The notes under the pieces are model-generated. The model saw only the letters and a program-made list of their open reading frames with translations. It had not been told where the DNA came from and ran no database searches. Source: PVC group bacterium (ex Bugula neritina AB1) (GTDB lineage Bacteria > GCA-001730085). From it: DNA of 8,682 nucleotides. The position numbers were made by a program, and so were the translations under genes. Below, piece by piece: positions 1 to 7,700 of the stretch. Positions within the stretch are counted from its first letter, which is position 1. Each line of letters starts with the position of its first letter. The stretch covers positions 1-8,682 of the forward strand of contig MDLB01000041.1 of NCBI GenBank assembly GCA_001730085.1, in the 5' to 3' direction.

Positions 1-72
1 TTGCAATGGTCTTATTTTCGCTCGATAACCATTAGGGAACTGCCTATTGACGGCCATATTCAGAGATTGTAG
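1..72 (+). CDS. Possible C-terminal tail of a gene entering from the left edge
   Basis: A + strand frame is open from the first base and stops at TAG 70-72, giving about 23 residues that end ELPIDGHIQRL. I do not recognise the protein. The main support is indirect: a strong + strand hairpin terminator begins only 6 bases after the stop, as expected for the end of a transcript. The opposite strand is also open here. An ATG at 57-55 (-) would start a protein beginning MAVNRQFPNGYRAKIRPLQ that runs off the left edge, and this cannot be excluded from 72 bases. Low confidence in either reading. Confidence 0.25.
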   Translation: MQWSYFRSITIRELPIDGHIQRL

Positions 73-77
73 CCAAT

Positions 78-119
78 TGTAGTGCTTGACTTAACGTATA
101 GCACTACATTTTTTCTTTT
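78..119 (+). terminator. Rho-independent terminator hairpin
   Basis: A perfect 9-bp stem pairs TGTAGTGCT (78-86) with AGCACTACA (100-108) across a 13-base loop. It is followed on the + strand by a T-rich run (109-119, TTTTTTCTTTT). The T run lies only on the + strand side, so it should stop transcription coming from the left edge. The right arm overlaps the stop codon of the broken minus-strand gene (104-106). The left-edge gene and that gene may therefore converge here. In the minus direction the hairpin lacks a good T tract. Confidence 0.6.
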
Positions 120-537
120 CTTGATTTAAGGGTTTTGTACTCTCGTAATATAGATAGGAGTGGATTAAAGGCTTCTTTATATGCAGAGAGAAACTTAAGT
201 AAAGGAGTGTCTTCTTGATCTTTTTGAGATGAAGAGATCATTTTTAGGGCAGAGAAAAGAGCTGGAGGGATTTTTTGATTAGGAGTTGAATCAAAAGCTT
301 GTATAAGGGCTTTGAGTTCTTTTTCTAAGACAAGTTCTTTTCTGGAACAGAAGTGGTTGAAATGTTGTGAGGTTCCTTTAGTAGATTAAGAGAGCTTTCT
401 AGGTTTGGTGAAAATAGGGAAGGGCATAGAGAGCTTAAACAAATAAAATAGATCAAGAGATTCCTAGTATATCTTAGAGATTTTATTAGTATTTTTTGGG
501 AAAGAGAATATGTTTTTAAGCAAGAGAGTGATTTCAT
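104..537 (-). pseudogene. Frameshifted gene for a small, possibly exported, unrecognised protein
   Basis: Two minus-strand frames join into one plausible gene. The first runs from ATG 537-535 to the A tract at 341-338 (about 67 residues). It is basic at the N terminus and then has a hydrophobic stretch (LLIYFICLSSLCPSLFS, about residues 27-43) resembling a signal peptide or membrane anchor. It meets a stop at 327-325. The second frame is open from about 341 to a TAG at 106-104. It encodes 77 residues rich in Lys, Glu and Leu with a helical look (for example ELVLEKELKALIQAF and LLKFLSAYKEAFNPLLSILREYK). Adding one A to the AAAA tract joins them into 144 codons reading ...TTSVPEKELVLEK.... No stop interrupts the second part, and its composition looks coding. 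Function unknown. It is probably a decayed gene, but a sequencing error or a slippage site would look the same. A candidate AAGGA lies 13 bases before the ATG, which is rather far. Confidence 0.6.
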
Positions 538-627
538 AAAACTTAAAGAATCCTTGTTTCGATTTTTTAAATTTGATTTTTTTATTTAAAATTTAATTTA
601 TTATAATTATATTTTATGTATATATGC

Positions 628-644
628 AATTTAACTGTTAAATT
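628..644. repeat. Perfect 8-bp-arm palindrome in the AT-rich spacer
   Basis: AATTTAAC-T-GTTAAATT is a perfect inverted repeat with 8-bp arms and a single central base. Its symmetry is of the size bound by dimeric regulators, and it sits between divergent genes. Such palindromes also arise by chance in DNA this AT-rich. No regulator is encoded nearby, so an operator role is only a possibility. Confidence 0.3.
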
Positions 645-677
645 AATTTAAATCAAATCTAAAATAATTATATATAT

Positions 678-692
678 AGATATTTTATATCT
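678..692. repeat. Perfect AGATAT/ATATCT inverted repeat
   Basis: AGATAT (678-683) and ATATCT (687-692) are perfect inverted repeats around TTT, embedded in a TA-rich stretch. It may be an operator, a weak hairpin or chance. It lies about 285 bases before the zinc-ribbon start and about 140 bases before the start of the broken minus-strand gene. Confidence 0.2.
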
Positions 693-801
693 GCCTAAAC
701 TTAAAATAAACATGCTAAATGTTTTTTGAAAGATAAGGTTGCAACGACTTTTTATTTTTGAAGAACTTTGCAATATCTAGAGGTTAAGACCTGAGACGTG
801 T

Positions 802-990
802 TTGAAAAATCAGGTATGCTTTCTTGAAATAACAAACTGTTGTAAAATTTCTTCAAGTGAGATAATGCAAATTTTTCGTGAAGAATCTCATCTTTTTCAG
901 AGTCTTTTTGATCAGGTGAAAGGTCAAAAAAATGAATTTTTTAGCAGTAGCTTAAACCTTAGGCCCGTTGGAGTGCTATGTTTGGTGTAA
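802..990 (+). CDS. Doubtful small hypothetical ORF upstream of the zinc-ribbon gene
   Basis: An open frame of 62 codons runs from TTG 802 to TAA 988-990; an in-frame ATG at 865 would give 42 codons. I do not recognise it and see no domain, signal peptide or motif. In its favour, it lies on the same strand as the cluster and its stop overlaps the start of the next gene by 13 bases, the kind of overlap seen in translational coupling. Against it, the start is non-ATG, no clear Shine-Dalgarno precedes either start, and the length is within chance. It may instead be a 5' leader of the cluster. Confidence 0.3.
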   Translation: MKNQVCFLEITNCCKISSSEIMQIFREESHLFQSLFDQVKGQKNEFFSSSLNLRPVGVLCLV

Positions 991-1244
991 CTCTTAGTAC
1001 AATCATTGTTATTTATATTGCGGTACCTCTCTTGGTGATTTTTTTATTATGGCTTTTTTGTGAAATGGAGCAAAAAGATCTACCGACAGTTTTGAAGGAT
1101 CAAGAGTTGATGATCGCTTGCCCTTACTGCTTGCATGTTTTTTTGGAAAATAATGACGAGGATATTTTGAGCTGTCCTGCTTGTTCGTCTTTTGTCGATA
1201 GAAGGAAAGATGTACCGGTAAAAAATGATAAAAAAACCGTTTAA
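978..1244 (+). CDS. Small membrane-anchored zinc-ribbon protein, hypothetical
   Basis: The 88-residue protein has one hydrophobic segment (about residues 5-28, VTLSTIIVIYIAVPLLVIFLLWLF). It is followed by an acidic linker and two CPxC knuckles: C48-x2-C51 and C66-x2-C69 (CPYC and CPAC), 14 residues apart. This is a classic four-cysteine zinc ribbon. The C terminus is charged and lysine-rich. The expected arrangement is a membrane anchor with a small metal-binding domain, probably cytoplasmic because a thiol zinc site suits the reducing cytosol. GGAG at 970-973 lies four bases before the ATG and supports this start. Its last 20 bases overlap the start of uvrB, so the two are very likely co-transcribed and translationally coupled. 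I do not recognise the family. The visible features do not show whether it acts in DNA repair, in transcription or at the envelope. Confidence 0.75.
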   Translation: MFGVTLSTIIVIYIAVPLLVIFLLWLFCEMEQKDLPTVLKDQELMIACPYCLHVFLENNDEDILSCPACSSFVDRRKDVPVKNDKKTV

Positions 1245-3228
1245 ACTAGTTGCTCCATATAAGCCTTGTGGTGATCAACCAAAAGTTATTCAAAAATTAA
1301 CAAAAGGTTTAAAGGAAGACTTGAGGCATCAGGTGCTTTGGGGTGTCACTGGTGCAGGAAAAACTTTCACAATGGCAAATGTTATTGCCGAAATGAATAG
1401 GCCAACGTTGGTTATTTCTCATAATAAAACGTTGGCAGCTCAATTGGCATCGGAATTCAAAGTTTTCTTTCCTGAAAATGCTGTTGAGTATTTCGTTAGC
1501 TACTACGATTATTACCAACCAGAGGCCTATATCCCAAGAACAGATACTTTTATTGAAAAAGATTCTTCGGTTAATGAGGATATTGATCGGTTGAGACATT
1601 CAGCTACGCACTCTCTTTTGACACGTCGGGATGTGATTATTGTCGCCAGTGTGTCTTGCATTTATGGTTTAGGGAATGTGGAAGATTACCAAAACATGTG
1701 TGTAGCTTTAGAGGTTGATAGAGAGTACCCTCGAAGAAAATTGATTGAACATCTTTTGAGTATTCGTTACGAGAGGAATGATGTCGCTCCCGAGAGAGGG
1801 TCTTTTCGAGTAAAAGGTGACATTGTTGATATCTTTCCTGCTTATGAAGATAATAAAATTTTACGTGTTGAGCTTTGGGGTGATGAGATAGAAAAGATAT
1901 CCTGGAGAGATGCGTTGACTCAGGAGGAGCTGCAAAACCTCAAAAAAGAAATTTTATTTCCTGCGAGTCATTATGTTATCCCGGAACTCAAGATGAAACG
2001 TTCTATTGGGCAAATAAGGAAAGAGCTTAAAAAAAGTTTGGATGCTTTTGAAAAAGAGAACAAAGTTTTGGAGTATCAAAGGCTCAAAATGAGAGTAAAC
2101 TATGATATTGAAATGATGAAAGAATTGGGGTATTGTGCTGGGATAGAAAATTATTCCCGCTACTTTTCAGAGAGAGCTGAAGGGGAGAAGCCCTTTGTTT
2201 TGCTGGATTTTTTTCCGGATGATTTTTTAGTTATGATCGACGAGTCTCATGTAACAGTTCCTCAGGTGAGAGGGATGTATTATGGAGATAGGGCTCGAAA
2301 GGAAACACTTGTAGAACATGCCTTTCGATTGCCTTCAGCCTTGGACAATCGTCCCTTAAAATTTAAAGAGTTTGAAACTTACCTTAAAAATGTGATCTAT
2401 GTCTCTGCAACACCTGCTGATTATGAATTGGAAGCTTCTGAGCAAACAATTGAGCAAATCATAAGGCCTACGGGACTCTTAGATCCGGAAGTTTTTGTTC
2501 GGCCTCTATCTAATCAAGTTGAAGACTTGGTTTCGGAAATACAAAAACAGATACTTCTTAAGGAACGGACGCTTGTGACAACGTTGACAAAAAAGATGTC
2601 AGAAGATTTGACCAAATATCTTCAAAAAATCGACATTAAAGTTAAGTATATGCACTCAGATATTGAGACTTTAGACCGCATTAAAATTCTTAAAGACCTA
2701 AGATCCGGAGAGATAGATGTTCTGGTTGGAGTAAACTTACTCCGTGAAGGGTTGGACTTGCCAGAAGTTTCATTGGTTGCCATTTTGGATGCAGATAAAG
2801 AGGGTTTTTTAAGGAATGAGAGATCGTTAGTTCAAACGATTGGTCGTGCCGCAAGAAACGTGAGAGGTCGCGCTATTTTGTATGCGGATAATAAGACGGG
2901 GTCGATCCTATCTGCTATTGAAAAAACGAAGTCTCGTCGATTGAAACAGCAAGAATATAATCAAAAACACGGAAAAACTCCAGAGTCTGTTCATAAAAAA
3001 ATCACAACTTTGGAAGATACCTCCGACTTGTTGTTTGAGAAACTAGGTGAATTAGACAAAGTTCAGTCAAAGGGATATAATATTTCCTGTTTTTCAGAAA
3101 CGGCTGTTAAGGAAACACCTTTAGACTCGTTGGAAAAAGCTATGAAAAAAGCAGCAGATGAACTGGACTTTGAGAAAGCTGCTGTCTTACGAGATCAGAT
3201 AAATCAAATCAAAAAATCTGAAAAATAA
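1225..3228 (+). CDS. uvrB: UvrABC system protein B (excinuclease subunit B)
   Basis: UvrB is the damage-verifying subunit of nucleotide excision repair. UvrA loads it onto damaged DNA in the cytoplasm, it opens the duplex using ATP, and it recruits UvrC to cut on both sides of the lesion. The family N terminus FKLVAPYKPCGDQP supports this start. Walker A is GVTGAGKT (residues 40-47). The strand-separating beta-hairpin begins at YFVSYYDYYQPEAY (89-102). The DESH Walker B motif lies at 339-342 and the helicase motif VI is QTIGRAARN (537-545). A C-terminal UVR domain that contacts UvrC and UvrA occupies about 633-667. At 667 residues it is full length for the family. One small departure is SATPA (394-398) where the usual motif is SATPG. 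The start overlaps the zinc-ribbon gene by 20 bases and no strong Shine-Dalgarno is visible, which fits translation by coupling. No uvrA or uvrC is in the window. Identity is very secure. Confidence 0.97.
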   Translation: MIKKPFKLVAPYKPCGDQPKVIQKLTKGLKEDLRHQVLWGVTGAGKTFTMANVIAEMNRPTLVISHNKTLAAQLASEFKVFFPENAVEYFVSYYDYYQPEAYIPRTDTFIEKDSSVNEDIDRLRHSATHSLLTRRDVIIVASVSCIYGLGNVEDYQNMCVALEVDREYPRRKLIEHLLSIRYERNDVAPERGSFRVKGDIVDIFPAYEDNKILRVELWGDEIEKISWRDALTQEELQNLKKEILFPASHYVIPELKMKRSIGQIRKELKKSLDAFEKENKVLEYQRLKMRVNYDIEMMKELGYCAGIENYSRYFSERAEGEKPFVLLDFFPDDFLVMIDESHVTVPQVRGMYYGDRARKETLVEHAFRLPSALDNRPLKFKEFETYLKNVIYVSATPADYELEASEQTIEQIIRPTGLLDPEVFVRPLSNQVEDLVSEIQKQILLKERTLVTTLTKKMSEDLTKYLQKIDIKVKYMHSDIETLDRIKILKDLRSGEIDVLVGVNLLREGLDLPEVSLVAILDADKEGFLRNERSLVQTIGRAARNVRGRAILYADNKTGSILSAIEKTKSRRLKQQEYNQKHGKTPESVHKKITTLEDTSDLLFEKLGELDKVQSKGYNISCFSETAVKETPLDSLEKAMKKAADELDFEKAAVLRDQINQIKKSEK

Positions 3229-3278
3229 AAGAGAAAACTTAGCAGGGTCACTTAATTTTATATTCGGATTCTTTTCAA

Positions 3279-4751
3279 ATGATTAAAAAATATATAAAAC
3301 AGAAGTTTACAAAGAAGCTCATGGTGATTTTTTCCCTTTGCTTCGTCACTTTAGGCTCTTTTGATCTAAGGGCGGAAGTATTGACTATCGAGCGAGCGCT
3401 ATTGGTTGCTCTTGATGCCAACTTTGATATCGAAGTTTTAAACTTAGAGTTAAAAAAAGCGGAACAAAGCAAAAATAAGGAAATGGCGAAATATGATCCG
3501 CAGATTTCTTTTGGTTTCAATGTCTTAAATTCGACTCCGGAAGAATCTCTATACGGGCTAACACCTATGAATGAGAATTTAAAACAAGAGGCATCTCTTT
3601 CAAAAAAAATGCACTGGGGATCGCTATTTAAATTTTCTTATATGTTTGACTCCAATGGCTACGGGAACAGTAATCTTGATCACTATAGCTCCGAATGGTC
3701 TGTCGAGATGGAGCAGTCTTTGACGCGTAACTTTTTTGGTAAAACTGACAAATATAGGGAGAGTGTTGTTCAAAAAAAACTGGATAGTCTAACATGGGAA
3801 ACGCAAAGAAGAATCGTTTTAGTGACTCAACAAGTTCTAAATGTTTTTTTTGAGATGTATTTTTATGCACATCGGGTTAGAAATCAAAAAGCTATTATCC
3901 TTGTGGCAAAGGACTTCTTAAAGTTGAATCAGGATAAGATGGAGTATGGGATTGTAGAAGAAACAGATGTTTTGGCGGCGAGAGTTAATGTTGAACTGAA
4001 GCAAGTTGATCTAAGAGGCTATCAAAATGATTTTGATAAGGCTTTTTTAAAACTTAAAGATTTGTTGAATGATAAAGATATTACTATTGATTTTTTGAAA
4101 GAGCCTCTTTTGAAAAAAGTTGACAAAACACTCGAGCAATTGCAAGAACAGGCTCTTAAAAAAAGATGGGATTTGAAAGCTTTGGTCCAAGAAAAAAAAG
4201 CTGCTGAGTTTCAGGTTCTTTTGAATGAGAAAGATAGACAACCTGCGCTTGACTTTGTAGCTTCTATAAAGCCTCTTAACCGTGAATTTCACTTTCGAGA
4301 CACGTTGAAAGATGCTCTTGAGGCTAAGCATGCCTCTTTTTTTGCAGGTATAAAAATGGCTCATTCTTGGGGGTCCACCTTTGCTAATGCTTCTTTGAAA
4401 CAAAGCAAAGTGGATGTTCAAAAATGGGCAACTTTGGAAAGTGAAAAGAGACAGACGATTTCTCGAGAAGTCGCGATTGCTTATAAAAACTTTCAAACGG
4501 CGAAAGATCAGGGGCAGTCACTGCAAAATGTTGTTAATCTTCAGAAAAAGAAGATGGATCAAGAAATCAAAAAGTATAAAACGGGTAGGTCAAGCGCTAA
4601 GGTCATTATTGACTATCAGGATGATTTGTTGAGGGTTCAAAACTTACTTCTAGCGAAAAAATTTGAGAGACAACTTGCTTGGGTTTCTTTAAATATTTCA
4701 ACAAATGATCTTTTTGAAGCTTTGGACTTGGACAAAACCGTTGCTTTGTGA
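3279..4751 (+). CDS. TolC-family outer membrane efflux channel
   Basis: This 490-residue protein has a signal peptide: basic MIKKYIKQKFTKK, then hydrophobic LMVIFSLCFVTLGSF, with likely cleavage near LRA/E at about 31. The mature part begins with LTIERALLVALDAN, typical of the outer membrane efflux protein family. The long-helix repeats are seen twice: YGIVEETDVLAARVNVE from residue 223, and YKTGRSSAKVIIDYQDDLL from residue 433. These match the two pseudo-repeats of TolC protomers, which trimerise into a beta-barrel with a periplasmic alpha-helical tunnel. It should be the exit duct for the RND pump that starts 36 bases downstream. It follows uvrB by 50 bases with no terminator between them. 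The Shine-Dalgarno is weak. Family identity is secure, but the substrate and the exact subfamily cannot be read from sequence. Confidence 0.9.
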   Translation: MIKKYIKQKFTKKLMVIFSLCFVTLGSFDLRAEVLTIERALLVALDANFDIEVLNLELKKAEQSKNKEMAKYDPQISFGFNVLNSTPEESLYGLTPMNENLKQEASLSKKMHWGSLFKFSYMFDSNGYGNSNLDHYSSEWSVEMEQSLTRNFFGKTDKYRESVVQKKLDSLTWETQRRIVLVTQQVLNVFFEMYFYAHRVRNQKAIILVAKDFLKLNQDKMEYGIVEETDVLAARVNVELKQVDLRGYQNDFDKAFLKLKDLLNDKDITIDFLKEPLLKKVDKTLEQLQEQALKKRWDLKALVQEKKAAEFQVLLNEKDRQPALDFVASIKPLNREFHFRDTLKDALEAKHASFFAGIKMAHSWGSTFANASLKQSKVDVQKWATLESEKRQTISREVAIAYKNFQTAKDQGQSLQNVVNLQKKKMDQEIKKYKTGRSSAKVIIDYQDDLLRVQNLLLAKKFERQLAWVSLNISTNDLFEALDLDKTVAL

Positions 4752-4773
4752 AATGAAGATGTTTTTTATTGAA

Positions 4774-4778
4774 AAGGA
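4774..4778 (+). promoter_or_regulatory. Ribosome binding site deciding the GTG start of the RND gene
   Basis: AAGGA lies nine bases before GTG 4788. It is the clearest Shine-Dalgarno among the large genes here. It supports the non-ATG start, which also gives the conserved short N terminus (SITEFFIKNPKLTN) expected for RND permeases. Confidence 0.6.
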
Positions 4779-4787
4779 CTTTCATTT

Positions 4788-7700
4788 GTGTCGATAACAG
4801 AATTTTTTATAAAAAATCCAAAACTAACAAACTCTATTATGATTTTAATATGTTTTTTGGGGTTTTTTACTTTTAAGGGTTTGCCACGTCAAAGCATGCC
4901 TGATGTGGACTTTGGTCAAATGACAATAGAAACCTCTTATCCAGGTTCGTCTCCCGTCGATGTGGAAATAAAAGTCACAGATCTTATTGAAGATGAACTT
5001 GAAGTCTTGGAAGGCTTAGATGAAATCAACTCTGTTTCTATTGAAAATAAATCGGTTATAAACGTTAAAATAAATCCTAATTTGCCTACGTTTAAACAAG
5101 AAAAAATAAAAACGGATATCCGAAATGCTATTGATCGTGTAACAAAAATGCCCAAAGAAGTCAAAGATAAACCGCTGGTAGAAGAGAAAACTTCTTCGAA
5201 TGAGCCGGTGATGGAAGTATCTATTGCTGCTGATGGCGTTTTTGATGAAGATTTTCTTAGAAGGGTCGCCAAAAAATTTGAAGATGACTTGCGATTGATT
5301 CAGGGTGTTGGAAAAATTCACAAAGTTGGATACAGGCAAAAAGAGGTACGAATCCTTGTCAATTTAGAGAAAATGAATCAAGAGCACGTTTCTTTTAAAG
5401 AGCTAGTTGAAGCTATACACGCTAGGAATGTAAAGGAGTCTGGAGGTGTGCTTCAGTCGGGAACTGATGAAAAGAAAGTTATCACTTTTGCTGAGTTTCA
5501 GAAACCGGAAGATGTTGGGGATTGTGTTATCCGTAGTAATTTTTCTGGGAAACAGTTGAGGGTGAAAGATGTGGCTTTGGTAAGAAACTCTTTTCATGAT
5601 AAAGCGGTTTTACCGAAAATCAATGGGTTAAAATCTATTAACGTTATAGTTAAGCGAAAGCCCGGCTTTGACATGATTTCTCTTTCCGAAGAGGTTCATA
5701 ATCTTGTCGACTCTTACCAAGATATTTTTAAAGATAGGAACGTTAAAATATCGGTACTGGTTGATTATAGTCACTACGTTTCAAATCTTCTTAATATAAC
5801 AAAAAACAATGCTTTTATGGGTCTTGTTTTGTTATTAGCGACATTATTTTTATTTTTAAATTTTCAAACAGCTTTGTGGGTTGCACTAGGAGTTCCTGTA
5901 GCTGTTTTTGGAGCATTTATAATGTTTCCCTTCTTTGGTTTGAGTGTTAATCAGGTTGTTTTGATAGCTATTATTATTGCTCTAGGGTTGGTGGTTGATG
6001 ATGCTGTTGTGGTTGCTGAAAATATTAACCGTTATCAGCAAGAAGGCTTGTCTTCTAAAGAAGCCGCGATAAAAGGGAGTAAAGAAATGTTTGCCCCTCT
6101 CTTTGTGGCTATTTTAACAACTATTATGTATTTCGCATCCCTCTATTTTATGACAGGGATTATGGGTAAATTTGTTTTTTCTATCCCTACGGTTATCATT
6201 TTGATGTTGTGCTTTAGTTTTTTTGAATCTTTCACGATTCTTCCTTGTCACTTGGCACATGTGAAAGCCTCTGCGATTCGTCCGATGAAAGGCTGGATGT
6301 TGAAATGTATCGCGATCTATGCTTCTACATTGAGATTTTTTTTGCGGAATAAAATGGTTTTTCTTTTAGTTTTTATGATTGGATTTGGCTTGTTAACCAG
6401 CTTTTTTGTGAAAAAGGCTAGGTTTGTTATGTTTCCTACCATTGACTCCGATATTCTTTACGTTAGTCTAGAAACAGAAGTTGGTGATTCAAAAGAAACA
6501 ACCTTGCGAAAAGTTCAAAAAGTAGAAAAAATCGTGGCTAAAATTCCCAAGAGCGCTTTGAGTGGATTTAAGCTTGAAGTAGGACATCACAATGCAGCCT
6601 CTTCTAATGGTGCATCTACAAATCATGATTACTGGGCTTTGATTACGATTTTTTTACACCCAGCGCAAGAACGCTCAATCAAAAGTGAGGCCATAATGAA
6701 CGGTCTCGAAAAAGATTTTAAGGATTTGAAAGGGTTTTCATTATTGGAAGTTGAGCCAAACAGAGAGGGGCCTCCTGTAGGTGCGCCTGTCACAGTGAAA
6801 CTGATCTGTGATGACATTAGTGTTTGTGAAACATTTGAAAAAAAAATACTCAAGACTCTTCGTGAGAAAGAGGGTGTTTATCAAGTCGATACCACGAATA
6901 GGTATGGTGCAAAAGAGATTTTGTTGCATCTGGATGAAATTAAAATGGCTCAAATGGGCTTAACGGCGCAAGATGTTGCTGATACGGTTAAATTTGCCTA
7001 TCAAGGTTTTGAAGCTACCACTTTGCGTCGAGATGGCGAAGAAATTTCGTTCCGTGTTCGATTAAACGATGATCAACGGGGAAAAGAAGCTATGTTGAAG
7101 CAGCTTTCTTTGAGGAACAGAGAAGGTCGATTGGTTCCCTTGAGTGCTATTGCAAAACAATCTTATGTCGAGGAAAAAGAGTCTATTGATCATTATGGAG
7201 GAAAAAGATCTTTGACGATAACGGCCTTAGTTGATGAAACAAAAATCACAGGGGGTGAGGTTAATAAAGAGATCAGAAACCTTTATCAAGAAGATATTGA
7301 GAAGACCCCAGGGGTTTCTATGACTTTTGGAGGGGAAGAGAAAGAATCTCAAAAAAGTCTCAAAAGATTTTTTCAGTCTTTTTTATTTGGACTTATTATT
7401 ATTTACTTGATATTAATGATTCTTCTGGACTCATATGTTCAGCCTTTTTTGATTCTGTCTGTTGTTCCGATAGGTCTTATGGGTGTACTTATTGCTTTTT
7501 ATTTGCATGGGTTGCCAATGAGCTTCTTGGGGCTGGTAGGAACTTTGGGAATGCTGGGGGTTCTTGTGAATGATTCCTTGATAATGGTGAGTCAGTTGAA
7601 TAGTGCTAAAAAGAAGCATCGAAAAATGGATATAGACATTCTTTCAGAAGCGGCTAAGTTACGTTTTAGGCCGATTGTTTTGACTTCAGTGACGACAGTT

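Larger units (their letters stand above)
538..801. other. AT-rich intergenic region with divergent flanks and palindromes
   Basis: No convincing coding frame is present. The stretch from about 560 to 690 is almost entirely A and T. It separates a minus-strand gene (ending its 5' side at 537) from the plus-strand cluster, so promoters for both directions should lie here. I could not identify a well-spaced pair of -35 and -10 boxes with confidence. Two perfect inverted repeats are visible at 628-644 and 678-692. Confidence 0.5.

Noticed and set aside
538-801. Possible CRISPR array or tandem repeats in the AT-rich spacer
   Set aside because: The stretch has TA-rich simple sequence but no regularly spaced direct repeats with unique spacers.
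1309-1599. 96-codon minus-strand frame opposite the 5' part of uvrB
   Set aside because: It is antisense to the Walker A and beta-hairpin region of UvrB and shows no domain of its own.
4047-4496. 149-codon open frame on the minus strand inside the channel gene
   Set aside because: It lies wholly within the TolC-family gene, whose product has a signal peptide and family motifs. The minus product is only rich in Phe, Lys and Ser, as expected from the antisense of AT-rich coding DNA.
4937-5339. Two overlapping minus-strand open frames (111 and 107 codons) inside the RND gene
   Set aside because: They are antisense shadows of a well-supported permease and have no recognisable domains.
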